From Gaiellasilicea sp963811885 (GTDB lineage Bacteria > Actinomycetota > Thermoleophilia > Gaiellales > Gaiellaceae): a stretch of DNA of 64,000 bases. The stretch spans positions 620,001 through 684,000 of the forward strand of contig CAWETB010000015.1 in assembly GCA_963811885.1 (NCBI GenBank), read 5' to 3'. Under the pieces are notes generated by a model. The model saw nothing but the letters and a program-made list of their open reading frames with translations, made no database searches and was not told the DNA's origin. Position 1 is the stretch's first letter, and each line of letters opens with the position of its first letter. The position numbers were made by a program, and so were the translations under genes. Below are positions 32,470 to 40,842 of this stretch, one piece after another.

Positions 32470-32786
32470 GCCGTGTCCTCCAGTTCCGCCTTGAGGTTCG
32501 CGAGCGCCGAAATCTGGCGCTCGGTGTACTTGTCGATCCACCGGTCGTGGATCAGCCGGATCGGCACCGGGTTCAGGAAGTGCAGCTTCTCCCGGCCCGA
32601 GCGGCGTGCGACGACGAGGCCTGCGTCTTCGAGGACGCGGAGGTGCTTCATGACGCCGAAGCGGGTCATCTCCAGCTCCGACTCGAGCTCGGTCAGCGTG
32701 CGGCCGTCACGCTCGAAGAGCCGGTCGAGCAGGAAGCGCCGCGTCGGGTCTGCGAGCGCCTTGAACACACGGTCGTCGTCGGTCAC
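32466..32786 (-). CDS. ArsR-family winged-helix regulator
   Basis: 106 residues: DDRVFKALADPTRRFLLDRLFERDG and recognition region LTELESELEMTRFGVMKHLRVLEDAGLV, then a beta-wing RRSGREKLHFLNPVPIRLI. No metal-binding Cys motif, so it is of the AHSA1-partner kind. GTG at 32786 is 6 nt from TATCCT, preferred over an ATG 7 codons upstream. A dyad GTGAC-N6-GTCAC lies over the promoter and could be its own operator. Confidence 0.85.
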   Translation of the reverse strand: MTDDDRVFKALADPTRRFLLDRLFERDGRTLTELESELEMTRFGVMKHLRVLEDAGLVVARRSGREKLHFLNPVPIRLIHDRWIDKYTERQISALANLKAELEDTA

Positions 32787-32792
32787 CCCGAG

Positions 32793-32815
32793 AGGATACG
32801 TGACCATACAGTCAC
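32793..32815 (-). promoter_or_regulatory. -10 and candidate operator of the ArsR gene
   Basis: TATCCT (32798-32793) with 6 nt to GTG 32786. Immediately upstream is the inverted repeat GTGAC-CATACA-GTCAC (32800-32815), placed where a bound repressor would block the promoter. Confidence 0.5.
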
Positions 32816-32837
32816 ATGTCAAATGAGCCGGGCCGCA

Positions 32838-32843
32838 TAGGAT
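32838..32843 (+). promoter_or_regulatory. Leaderless -10 of the aminotransferase unit (TAGGAT)
   Basis: TAGGAT, 7 nt, GTG at 32851. Confidence 0.45.
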
Positions 32844-32850
32844 TGGCGGC

Positions 32851-34048
32851 GTGACGGTGACGCCCGAGACGGCCCGGTGGGAAGCGTTCGCCGCGGCCCG
32901 GACACGGGGCGACGTCGGGGAGGGAATCGCCTCCGTCCTGGCGTTGCTCGGTCTGCCCGACCTGATCTCGTTCGCCGGCGGCTTCCCCGACCCGGAGACC
33001 TTTCCCCGTGAGCGGATCTCCTCGCTGCTGCAGGAGTTCACCGAGACCGGCGAGCTGAGCGCCTTCCAGTACGCGCCGACACGCGGGCTCGCCGGGCCGC
33101 TGGACGCATTCGCGGACCGGCTCGAGACCTTCCAGGGCCGTCGGCCGGCCGACGACGAGCTGATGATCACGAGCGGCTCGATCGAGGCGCTCGAGCTGAT
33201 CGGGAAGTCGTTCCTCGACCCCGGCGACGTCGTGGTCGTCGAGGCGCCCACCTATCTCGGCGCGATCCAGGCCTTCCGAAGCTTCGAGGCGAAGCTCGCC
33301 GCCGTCCCGCTCGACGAGCACGGGCTCGAGGTCGACGAGCTGGAACGGCAGCTGGTCTCCGGGCTCCGCCCGAAGCTCGTCTACACGATCCCGGACCACC
33401 AGAACCCGGCGGGCGTCAGCCTCGCGACGGACCGGCGCGGGCCGCTGGTCGAGCTGGCGCGCCGCTACGGCTTCCTGATCGTCGAGGACGTCGCCTACCG
33501 CGAGCTCGGCTTCACCGAGGAGACGCTGCCGAGCCTCTGGAGCCTCGGCCCGGACGTCGTCGTCCAGGCCGGCACGACCTCGAAGACGTTCTGCCCGGGC
33601 GTGCGGCTCGGCTGGGCCGTCGGCCCTGCCGAGATCTCAGCGCAGCTCGTCTCTGCCAAGCAGCTCACCGACCAGTGCGCGGGCGCGCTCGGACAGCGGC
33701 TCTTCGAGGAGTCCTCGCGCCGCGGCTGGATCGAGGAGCAGCTGACGCGGTCGCGCGCGCTCTACCGGCGCAAGGGCGAGCGCCTGCTCGCCGCGCTCGA
33801 GCGCTCTGCCCCGGACGGCGTGCGCTGGACTCGCCCCCAGGGCGGCTTCTTCTCCTGGCTGACGCTTCCCGGCGGCGCCGACTCCGTCGACCTCGCCGGA
33901 CGCGCGGTCGAGCAGGGCGTCGGCATCGTCCCCGGCACGCTCTTCTTCGCGGACGGCCGCGGCGCCGACACCGTTCGCCTCTCGTTCAGCCTGGTCGACG
34001 AAGCGCAGATCGACGAGGGCGATCGAGAAGCTCGGGGCGTTGCTGTGA
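32851..34048 (+). CDS. Class I/II PLP aminotransferase, 2-aminoadipate/MocR-type catalytic domain
   Basis: About 399 residues. LISFAGGFPDPETFP, APTYLGAIQAF, IPDHQNPAGVSLATDRR, VEDVAYRELGF and the Schiff-base Lys in AGTTSKTFCPGVRLGW mark the PLP fold-I LysN/MocR-catalytic group; no N-terminal HTH is present. The apparent 519-residue ORF fuses this gene to the next one only because a CG unit is missing at about 34020; restoring GGCGCGATCG gives AIEKLGALL and a TGA at 34046-34048. Substrate probably an amino acid such as 2-aminoadipate, valine or kynurenine. Confidence 0.82.
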
Positions 34049-34410
34049 AGGCGACGCACTACCGGTGGGACGACGTGACGAAGGAGCAGCTCAAGCCCGA
34101 CCTGGCCCGGAAACTGGTCTCGACGGAGAGGATGATGCTGGCGCAGGTGTTCCTCGACCAGGGCTGCATCGTCCCGAAGCACTCGCACGAGAACGAGCAG
34201 TTGACCTACATCCTCGAGGGCAAGCTCCGCTTCTTCCTCGGCGAGGACGGATCGGAGGTCGTCGACGTCGGCGCAGGCGAGGTGCTCCACATCCCGTCCT
34301 GGCTGCCACACCAGGCGGAAGCGCTCGAGGACACGCTCGACGTGGACATCTTCTGCCCGCCGCGGCAGGACTGGCTCGACGGCTCCGACGCCTACCTGCG
34401 CACGAAGTGA
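34045..34410 (+). CDS. Cupin-domain protein
   Basis: 121 residues from a GTG that overlaps the aminotransferase stop (GTGA). The cupin motifs are CIVPKHSHENEQLTYILEGKLRF (His-x-His and Glu ligands) and VLHIPSWLPHQAEALEDT (third His). Likely binds a divalent metal and a small acid. The stop in turn overlaps the SDR start (GTGA), so three enzymes are translationally coupled, suggesting one catabolic route whose substrate cannot be named. Confidence 0.8.
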   Translation: MKATHYRWDDVTKEQLKPDLARKLVSTERMMLAQVFLDQGCIVPKHSHENEQLTYILEGKLRFFLGEDGSEVVDVGAGEVLHIPSWLPHQAEALEDTLDVDIFCPPRQDWLDGSDAYLRTK

Positions 34411-35178
34411 AGCTCGGCCTCGAAGGTCGCCGCGCTCTGGTCACGGGCGGGTCGAAGGGTCTCGGCGAGGCGATCGCCAGGGAGCTCGTGAGCGAGGGCG
34501 CGCGCGTCGCGATCTGCTCCAGGAACGAGGACGAGGTGCAGGCGACGGCAGAGGCGATCGGCGCCGCCCACGCGCAGGTGGCAGACGTCACCGATCCCGA
34601 GCAGGTGCGCGACTTCGTGGCGCCGCTCGGCCGAGGCGCTCGGAGGGGTCGACTTCCTCGTCAACAACGCCGGCGGCGCCCATCCGGGCAACTTCGAGAC
34701 CCTGAACGACGAGGACTGGGCGGCCGACTACGACGTGAAGGTCTTCTCGCTGATCCGCTGCTGCCGCGAGGTGCTGCCGCACATGCGCGCGGCGGGCGGC
34801 GGGCGCATCGTCAACATCGGCGCCGTCTACTCGCGCTACCCCGACCCCACCTTCTTCGCGACCTCGGTCAACCGCGCCGCGGGCAACTCGTTCACGAAGA
34901 CGCTCGCGCTCGAGGTGGCGAAGGACAACATCCTCGTCAACGCGGTCAACATCGGCTTCGTGATCACGCCGCAGTGGGAGAACATCCACCGGCGGCGTGC
35001 TCCCGACGTGCCGCGCGACGAGTTCTTCGACACGTTCGCGCGGCAGGAGGTGCCGCTCGGGCGCTTCGGCGTGCCCGACGAGGTCTCAGGGCTCGTCGCG
35101 TTCCTGCTCAGCGACCGGGCGAGCTACATCACCGGCGCGTCGGTCGACGTCGCCGGCGGCATGGGCCGCTACGTCTAG
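34407..35178 (+). CDS. SDR-family oxidoreductase with altered active site (one frame break)
   Basis: About 257 residues. Cofactor loop VTGGSKGLGEAIARELV, VADVTD, FLVNNAGGAHPGN and C-terminal ITGASVDVAGGMGRYV are classical SDR features. The catalytic YxxxK is not visible: the region reads DPTFFATSVNRAAGNSFTK, where Tyr is replaced and Lys is Asn/Arg. The Ser position is also unclear. The frame breaks near 34630; restoring CTCGCGGCCGAG repairs it. GTG at 34407. It may be a non-redox or differently acting SDR. Confidence 0.78.
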
Positions 35179-35208
35179 ATCCGCGGCGCGTCACACTTGG
35201 GCGGCGTG

Positions 35209-36121
35209 ATGGCGGACGCTCCGGCAATCCAGACCCTCGCCCTGTCGAAGACGTACCCAGGCGGGGTGCGCGCGCTGTCCGGCCTCGACCTGCGCGTCGA
35301 GCACGGCGAGGTCTTCGGCTTCCTGGGGCCGAACGGCGCCGGCAAGAGCACGACGATCCGGCTGCTGCTCGACATGATCCGGCCCACCGAAGGTCAGGCG
35401 CTCGTGCTCGGGCTCGACAGCCGCCGCGACGGCGTCGCTGCCCGCCGGCGGATCGGCTATCTGCCGGGCGACCTGCGCCTGTACGACCGGCTCACGGGCG
35501 ACGAGCAGCTCGCATCGCTCGCCCGTCTCCGCGGATCGGTCGATCCGGGGCTGCGGGACTCGCTCGTCGAGCGCTTCGGCGTCGTGCTCGACCGGCCGAT
35601 CCGCGAGCTCTCGAAGGGCAACCGCCAGAAGCTCGGGCTCGTGCAGGCGTTCATGCACCGTCCCGAGCTGCTCGTCCTCGACGAGCCGACCGGCGGGCTC
35701 GATCCGCTTGTTGCAGCACGAGTTCCGACTGCTCGTGCGCGAGACCGCGGCGACCGGCAGCACCGTCTTCCTCTCCTCGCACTCCCTCGACGAGGTGCAG
35801 CAGACCGCGGATCGCGTCGGGATCATCCGCGGCGGCCGGCTCGTCGACGTCGACGCGGTCGCCTCCCTGCGCGAGCGGGCCTTGCGCCACGTGACGGTCA
35901 TCTTCGCGGCGCCTGTCGATCCCGAGCCGTTCGCAGCGCTGCCGGGCGTCCGCGTCCAGCACGTCGACGGCACCGTCCTCCGGCTCGCGGCACCCGAGCC
36001 GGCGATGGACGGTGTGGTCAAGCTGGCCGCCCGGCACGGCATCGTCGACTTCCTCTCGGAGCCGGCCGACCTCGAGGAGATCTTCCTCGACCTCTACCGG
36101 GAGGCCGAGCATGGCTCGTGA
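35209..36121 (+). CDS. ABC transporter ATP-binding protein, ABC-2 exporter type (one frame break)
   Basis: About 305 residues. Walker A GPNGAGKSTTIR, Q-loop, signature ELSKGNRQKLGL, Walker B LLVLDEPTGGLDP and switch His in LSSHSLDE are complete; a C-terminal domain (FAAPVDPEPFAALPGV onward) is typical of drug/antibiotic ABC-2 exporters. The frame breaks at about 35706; restoring CCGCGCTTG from CCGCTTG gives DPRLLQHEF. ATG 35209; TTG 35197 is possible. The permease start overlaps the stop by 11 nt. Confidence 0.85.
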
Positions 36122-36915
36122 GCTCTTTCGGCGCGGGCTGCTCGACCGCTCGCGGGCGCTCATCGCATGGTGCGTCGGCGTCGCCCTGTACATCCTGTTC
36201 CTCGCCGCCGCCTTTCCCTCGCTCAGGGACGCAGCCGACCTGAATCAGCTCGTCGAGAAGTATCCGGAGGGGCTGAAGGAGCTGTTCGGCCTCTCGGCCG
36301 GCATCGATCTGACGAGCGGCGCCGGGTTCTTCGACGCCGAGCTGTTCTCCTTCATGCTGCCGCTCTTCGCACTCGTCCTCGCGATCGGCTCCGGCGACCC
36401 GCCTTCTCGCCGGCGAGGAGGAGGCCGGGCGGCTCGAGCTCCTCTTTGCCTACCCGCTCCGGCGGCGGGACGGCGTGCTCGCGAAGGGCGCCACGGTCGC
36501 CGTCGAGCTCGCCCTGTTCTCGGCGGCGGTGGCCGCGGCGATGCTGCTCTTCGACCCGATCTTCGACCTCGGGCTTTCCGTGTCGCGGGTGGCCGGCGCG
36601 GCCGCGAGCCTGGGCGTGCTCGGGCTCCTCTACGGCTGGCTCGCGCTTGCCGTCGCCGGCTTCACCCCGAGCAAGGCGCTCGCAACCGCCGTTCCGGCCG
36701 CGCTCGCGGCGGCTGGGTACCTGATTGCGGGCCTGCACGACCTCGCGGGCTGGCTCGACCCGCTCCGCTACGTCTCGGCCTTCTGGTGGGTCGGCCGGGC
36801 TCCGCTGCGCGAGGGCGTGTCTGTCTCCGGCCTGCTCGTCGTCGCCGCCGCGGCGGCAGGGGCGCTCGTCGCCGCCGCGTACCTGATCGAGCGACGCGAC
36901 CTGAAGACGCCGTAG
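36111..36915 (+). CDS. ABC-2 type permease (one frame break)
   Basis: About 269 residues, six membrane helices: LIAWCVGVALYILFLAAAF at the N terminus and AAAAGALVAAAYLIERRDL at the C terminus. GEEEAGRLELLFAYPLRR is the cytoplasmic coupling loop of ABC-2 permeases. The break near 36403 is mended by CCGCGCCTT in place of CCGCCTT. Works with the preceding ATPase to export an unknown compound. A hairpin follows the stop. Confidence 0.82.
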
Positions 36916-36955
36916 CGCGGCCCCGATCATCCCCTCCGACGAGACGTCGCTGGCA

Positions 36956-36976
36956 GCGGGTGCGAACCGCACCCGC
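36956..36976 (+). terminator. Hairpin terminator after the ABC exporter
   Basis: Perfect 9-bp stem GCGGGTGCG / CGCACCCGC with loop AAC, 41 nt past the permease stop. Confidence 0.6.
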
Positions 36977-37029
36977 GAACGCCTGCAGGCTTCACTTCGG
37001 CACCGCCTCCGTCCTGAGACCCTCGGTGC

Positions 37030-38337
37030 ATGACAACGACCGCGCTGCCCGAGCCCGTCAGCGGCTCCCCCGTCCGCACCTCTCTTGCCCGCGCCGCCCG
37101 CTACGCCCGCACCGAGCGAGGGATCGTGACGCTCGCGCTCGGCGCGATCGGGTTGCACATCGCCGACGACAACTACTTCCAGCCCGAGCCCGGCACCTCG
37201 CCGCTCGAGCACCTCGCGAGCGGGCTCGTCCCGATCGGCCTCCTCGCCGCCGTCGCCGTCCTCTACCCGCGCGTCCGCGCCGGGGTGCGAGGCTGGCTCG
37301 CCTTGACCTTCGGCGCCCTCGGGATCACGTTCGGCGTCCCGAGCGCGTACTGGCTCTCTCAGGGCGAGGCGTCGGGCGACCACTACACAACCGGGCCGCT
37401 GGCGATCCTCGCCGGCATCGTCCTGATGATCACCGGCCTCGCCGTCCTGTGGCGGTCGCGGCGCTCCTACGGATCCCGAACGCGCACCTATCTCCGCCGG
37501 GCTCTGACGCTCGCCGTTTCGGCGGCACTGGCATTCGCGACCTTCTGGCTGGTCGTCTTTCCGGTCGGCTTCGCCTACACGTACACGCACACGGGACGCG
37601 GCGTCGTCCAGCCCGACCTCCGCGTCCCGTACGAGCGCGTCACCGTCACGACGAGCGACTCGGTCGAGCTGACGGGCTCGTACGTCCCCTCCAAGAACCG
37701 CGCCGCGGTGATCCTCTTCCCCGGCGCGACCCGCTCCGCCGAGGCCCGGATGCTGATCCGGCACGGCTACGGCGTCCTGCTCCTGAACCCGCGCGGTCAG
37801 GGCACGAGCGAAGGCGACACCGTCCGCTGGGCGGGCGACCGCGACCTGGTCGCCGGCGCCGAGTACCTCAAGACGCGCCCCGACGTGGACGACGACCGGA
37901 TCGGCGGGTTCGGCTTCTCCGTCGGCGGCGAGATCCTGATCGTGGCGGCCGCGCAGTCGACCGACTTCAAGGCGATCGTGTCGGAAGGCGCCGGCTACCC
38001 CATCGGCGAGGCCGACCTGACGGGCATCGGCCACCTGCTCAGGCCGTCACTCGAGGTCCTGGGGCTCGCGACCGCCGTCTTCTCCAACCAGACCGCACCG
38101 CCGCCGATCGCCGACCGGATCGGCGAGATCGCCCCGCGCGCCGTCTTCCTGATCCACGCCGCCCCCGGCATGGGCGGCGAGGTCGAACGGCAGCCGAAGT
38201 ACTACGCCGCCGCCGGGCAGCCGAAGCAGCTCTGGAAGGTGCCGGGAGCCGACCACACCGGCGGCCTGAAGGCGCAGCCGGCCGAGTACGAGCGCCGCGT
38301 CGTCGACTTCTACGACCGCGCTCTGCTCGACGGGTAG
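37030..38337 (+). CDS. Membrane-anchored alpha/beta hydrolase
   Basis: 435 residues. Four or five membrane helices occupy residues 30-185 (LVPIGLLAAVAVLY, WLALTFGALGITFGV, LAILAGIVLMITGLAVLW, FATFWLVVFPVGFAY). The C-terminal half is an alpha/beta hydrolase: strand LFPGATRSA, nucleophile elbow GFGFSVGGEIL (Ser), and His in PGADHTGGL. Resembles dienelactone-hydrolase or acyl-peptidase-like enzymes facing the outside or inside of the membrane. Substrate unknown. ATG at 37030. Confidence 0.75.
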   Translation: MTTTALPEPVSGSPVRTSLARAARYARTERGIVTLALGAIGLHIADDNYFQPEPGTSPLEHLASGLVPIGLLAAVAVLYPRVRAGVRGWLALTFGALGITFGVPSAYWLSQGEASGDHYTTGPLAILAGIVLMITGLAVLWRSRRSYGSRTRTYLRRALTLAVSAALAFATFWLVVFPVGFAYTYTHTGRGVVQPDLRVPYERVTVTTSDSVELTGSYVPSKNRAAVILFPGATRSAEARMLIRHGYGVLLLNPRGQGTSEGDTVRWAGDRDLVAGAEYLKTRPDVDDDRIGGFGFSVGGEILIVAAAQSTDFKAIVSEGAGYPIGEADLTGIGHLLRPSLEVLGLATAVFSNQTAPPPIADRIGEIAPRAVFLIHAAPGMGGEVERQPKYYAAAGQPKQLWKVPGADHTGGLKAQPAEYERRVVDFYDRALLDG

Positions 38338-38346
38338 GTCGCGTCT

Positions 38347-39375
38347 CTAGCTCGAGCGGGCCAGCTCCTCCATGTCGGCGGAGTAGCGGCCCGCAACGGC
38401 GGCGCTGTTGCAGCGCGCCCGCAGCGCGAGGAACGACTGCCCCGCCTCGACGTTGTCCGCGGATCCGCCCCACGCCTGCAGCGCCGGCGCCTGGAGCGCG
38501 CGGCCGTAGGAGAAGGACAGCACCCACGGCTGCTGACCGAGCGAGTTGATCGCGTTCAGGTTCTCGCTCGCCTGCTCGTCGGACTGGCCGCCGGAGAGGA
38601 AGACGATCCCCGGCACCGCCGCGGGCACTGTCTCGCGGAAGCACCGGATCGTGTGCTCGGCGACCTCCTGCGCGCTCGCCTGCGTCGGCGCGTCCTTGCC
38701 GGAGATGACCATGTTCGGCTTCAGCAGCATTCCTTCGAGGTCGATCCGCTGGTGGTAGAGCTCGTCGAAGGTCTTGTGCAGCGTCCGCTTGGTCGCGCTG
38801 TAGCAGGCCTCGATGTCGTGGCCGCCGTCCATCAGCACCTCCGGCTCGACGATCGGGACGAGCCCCTGCTCCTGGCAGAGGGCCGCGTAGCGCGCCAGCG
38901 CGTGGGCGTTCACCTCCAGGCAGTACGCGCTCGGCATCCCCTCGCCGATCGAGATCACGGCCCGCCACTTGGCGAAGCGGGCGCCGAGGCTCTTGTACTC
39001 CTGCAACCGCTCACGCAGGCCGTCGAGGCCCTCGGTCACCGTCTCGCCGGGCGCGAAGGCGAGCTCCTTGGCGCCCAGATCCACCTTGATGCCGGGGATG
39101 ATCCCCCGGTCGGCGAGCAGCTTCGCGAACGGCGTCCCGTCGGCCGAGGCCTGGCGCAGCGTCTCGTCGTAGAGGATGACGCCGCTGACGTACTCCTCGA
39201 GGCCTGCGGTCGAGAAGAGCATGTCGCGGTAGGCGCGCCGGCTCTCCTCGGTCGACTCGAGGTCGATCGAGTCGAAGCGCTTCTTGATCGTCCCGGAGCT
39301 CTCGTCGGCGGCGAGGATCCCCTTGTTGTCGGCGACGAGCGCCCTGGCGGTGTCGTGCAGCTCATTGCTGGCCAT
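38347..39375 (-). CDS. Class I fructose-bisphosphate aldolase
   Basis: 342 residues, close to animal/plant-type class I aldolases: NKGILAADESSGTIKKRF, VILYDETLRQ, the Asp/Lys pair region AKWRAVISI, and Schiff-base Lys in EGMLLKPNMVISG. C-terminal LQAWGGSADNV is also typical. It cleaves or forms fructose 1,6-bisphosphate. It overlaps the upstream glpX by 14 nt, so the two steps of gluconeogenesis, condensation and dephosphorylation, are made from one mRNA. ATG 39375. Confidence 0.95.
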   Translation of the reverse strand: MASNELHDTARALVADNKGILAADESSGTIKKRFDSIDLESTEESRRAYRDMLFSTAGLEEYVSGVILYDETLRQASADGTPFAKLLADRGIIPGIKVDLGAKELAFAPGETVTEGLDGLRERLQEYKSLGARFAKWRAVISIGEGMPSAYCLEVNAHALARYAALCQEQGLVPIVEPEVLMDGGHDIEACYSATKRTLHKTFDELYHQRIDLEGMLLKPNMVISGKDAPTQASAQEVAEHTIRCFRETVPAAVPGIVFLSGGQSDEQASENLNAINSLGQQPWVLSFSYGRALQAPALQAWGGSADNVEAGQSFLALRARCNSAAVAGRYSADMEELARSS

Positions 39376-40360
39376 CGCGGTTTCCTTTCATCAGTTGTCT
39401 GACCTTCTCGGAAGGGTGGTAGGCGGCGATCCGGCGGACGGTGCCGGAGCGGGAGCGCATGACGATCGACTCGGTCTCGACGCCCGGCCCGGTGACGCGC
39501 ACGCCGCGCAGGAAGACGCCGCTCGTGACGCCGGTGGCGGCGACGAAGACGTCGTCGCCGGAGACGAGGTCGTCCGTCGTCAGCACGCGCTCGAGGTCGA
39601 CGCCGGCATCGAGCAGCGACTGCCGCTCCTCGTCGTTGCGCGGCCAGAGCTTGCCCTGGATCGCGCCGCGGAGACACTTGATCGCCGCGGCGGAGATGAC
39701 GCCCTCCGGGGTCCCGCCGATCCCCATCAGCATGTCGACGCCCGCGAACGCCTGCGCCGCCGCGATCGACGGAGCGACGTCGCCGTCGCGGATCAGGTTC
39801 ACGCGCGCGCCGGTCTCGCGAAGCTCGCGGATCAGGGTCTCGTGCCGGTCGCGCTCGAGCACGACGACGGTCACCTCGCTGACGTCGAGTCCCTTCGCCT
39901 TCGCGACCGCACGGACGTTGTGGCCGGGCGAGGCATTGATGTCGATCGCCTCTGCGGCTTCCGGCCCGACCGCGATCTTGTCCATGTAGAAGGCGCCGGC
40001 GGGGTCGAACATCGTTCCGCGCTCCGCAACCGCGATCACCGCGATCGCGTTCGGCTGGCCGAACGCCGTCAGCCGAGTCCCCTCGAGCGGATCGACAGCG
40101 ACGTCGACGGCGGGGCCGCTCCCGTCGCCGACCTCCTCGCCGTTGTAGAGCATCGGCGCCTCATCCTTCTCGCCCTCGCCGATCACGACCGTGCCGTTCA
40201 TCCGCACGGTGTCGAGGACGAGCCGCATCGCGTCGACGGCTGCGCCGTCGGCCTTCTCCTTCTCGCCGCGGCCGACCCAGCCCGACGCGGCGAGCGCCGC
40301 CGCTTCGGTGACGCGGACGAGCTCGAGCGCGAGGTTTCGGTCGGGTGCTTCGGCGGTCAT
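39362..40360 (-). CDS. glpX: Class II fructose-1,6-bisphosphatase
   Basis: 332 residues. Metal-binding motifs VVIGEGEKDEAPMLYNGE and VDVAVDPLEGTRL, then GGTPEGVISAAAIKCLRG and the end motif RSGTVRRIAAYH identify GlpX. Commits carbon to gluconeogenesis. It overlaps the class I aldolase downstream. ATG at 40360, 9 nt after TAGGAT. Length matches the family. Confidence 0.95.
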   Translation of the reverse strand: MTAEAPDRNLALELVRVTEAAALAASGWVGRGEKEKADGAAVDAMRLVLDTVRMNGTVVIGEGEKDEAPMLYNGEEVGDGSGPAVDVAVDPLEGTRLTAFGQPNAIAVIAVAERGTMFDPAGAFYMDKIAVGPEAAEAIDINASPGHNVRAVAKAKGLDVSEVTVVVLERDRHETLIRELRETGARVNLIRDGDVAPSIAAAQAFAGVDMLMGIGGTPEGVISAAAIKCLRGAIQGKLWPRNDEERQSLLDAGVDLERVLTTDDLVSGDDVFVAATGVTSGVFLRGVRVTGPGVETESIVMRSRSGTVRRIAAYHPSEKVRQLMKGNRDGQQ

Positions 40361-40369
40361 GCGCGCCGA

Positions 40370-40375
40370 ATCCTA
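40370..40375 (-). promoter_or_regulatory. -10 of the glpX-aldolase operon (TAGGAT)
   Basis: TAGGAT on the minus strand, 9 nt before the glpX ATG. Confidence 0.4.
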
Positions 40376-40420
40376 CGGTGTGTGCGAGAACTCGTCTCAA
40401 CCACAGCGAGGAGGACACAG

Positions 40421-40837
40421 GTGGACTTCAAGCTCGAGCTCGTACTGATCCCGGTCGCGGACGTCGACCGCGCGAAGCAGTTCTACGTCGACACCTGCGG
40501 CTTCACGCTCGACGTCGACCACCAGCCGAACGACAGCTTCCGCGTCGTCCAGGTGACACCGACCGGCTCGGCCTGCTCGCTGACGTTCGGCATCGGGATC
40601 ACGGACGCGGCGCCGGGCACCTACCGCGGCACTCACCTCGTCGTCACCGACATCGAGGCCGCCCGCGCCGAGCTCGCCGATCGCGGCGTCGAGATCTCCG
40701 AGATCCGGCACATGGGTCCGGACGGCTGGCAGCCGGGCGTCGACCCCGAGCACAGCGACTACAACTCGTTCGCCGACTTCAGCGACCCCGACGGCAACAC
40801 CTGGGTGCTGCAGGAGTCGAACCACGTCCCGGCCTGA
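40421..40837 (+). CDS. VOC-family (glyoxalase-like) protein
   Basis: 138 residues from GTG 40421 with GAGGAGG upstream. Two beta-alpha-beta-beta-beta modules: LELVLIPVADVDRAKQFYVDTCGF and THLVVTDIEAARAELADRG, ending FADFSDPDGNTWVLQE with the usual Glu metal ligand. Members include dioxygenases, lyases and resistance proteins; this one cannot be assigned. It is divergent from glpX with 60 bp between. Confidence 0.85.
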   Translation: MDFKLELVLIPVADVDRAKQFYVDTCGFTLDVDHQPNDSFRVVQVTPTGSACSLTFGIGITDAAPGTYRGTHLVVTDIEAARAELADRGVEISEIRHMGPDGWQPGVDPEHSDYNSFADFSDPDGNTWVLQESNHVPA

Positions 40838-40842
40838 GCCTG

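Noticed and set aside
32851..34410. Aminotransferase-cupin fusion protein of 519 residues
   Set aside because: Restoring one CG at about 34020 gives the aminotransferase a normal end and a GTGA overlap with the cupin, as with the next gene pair.
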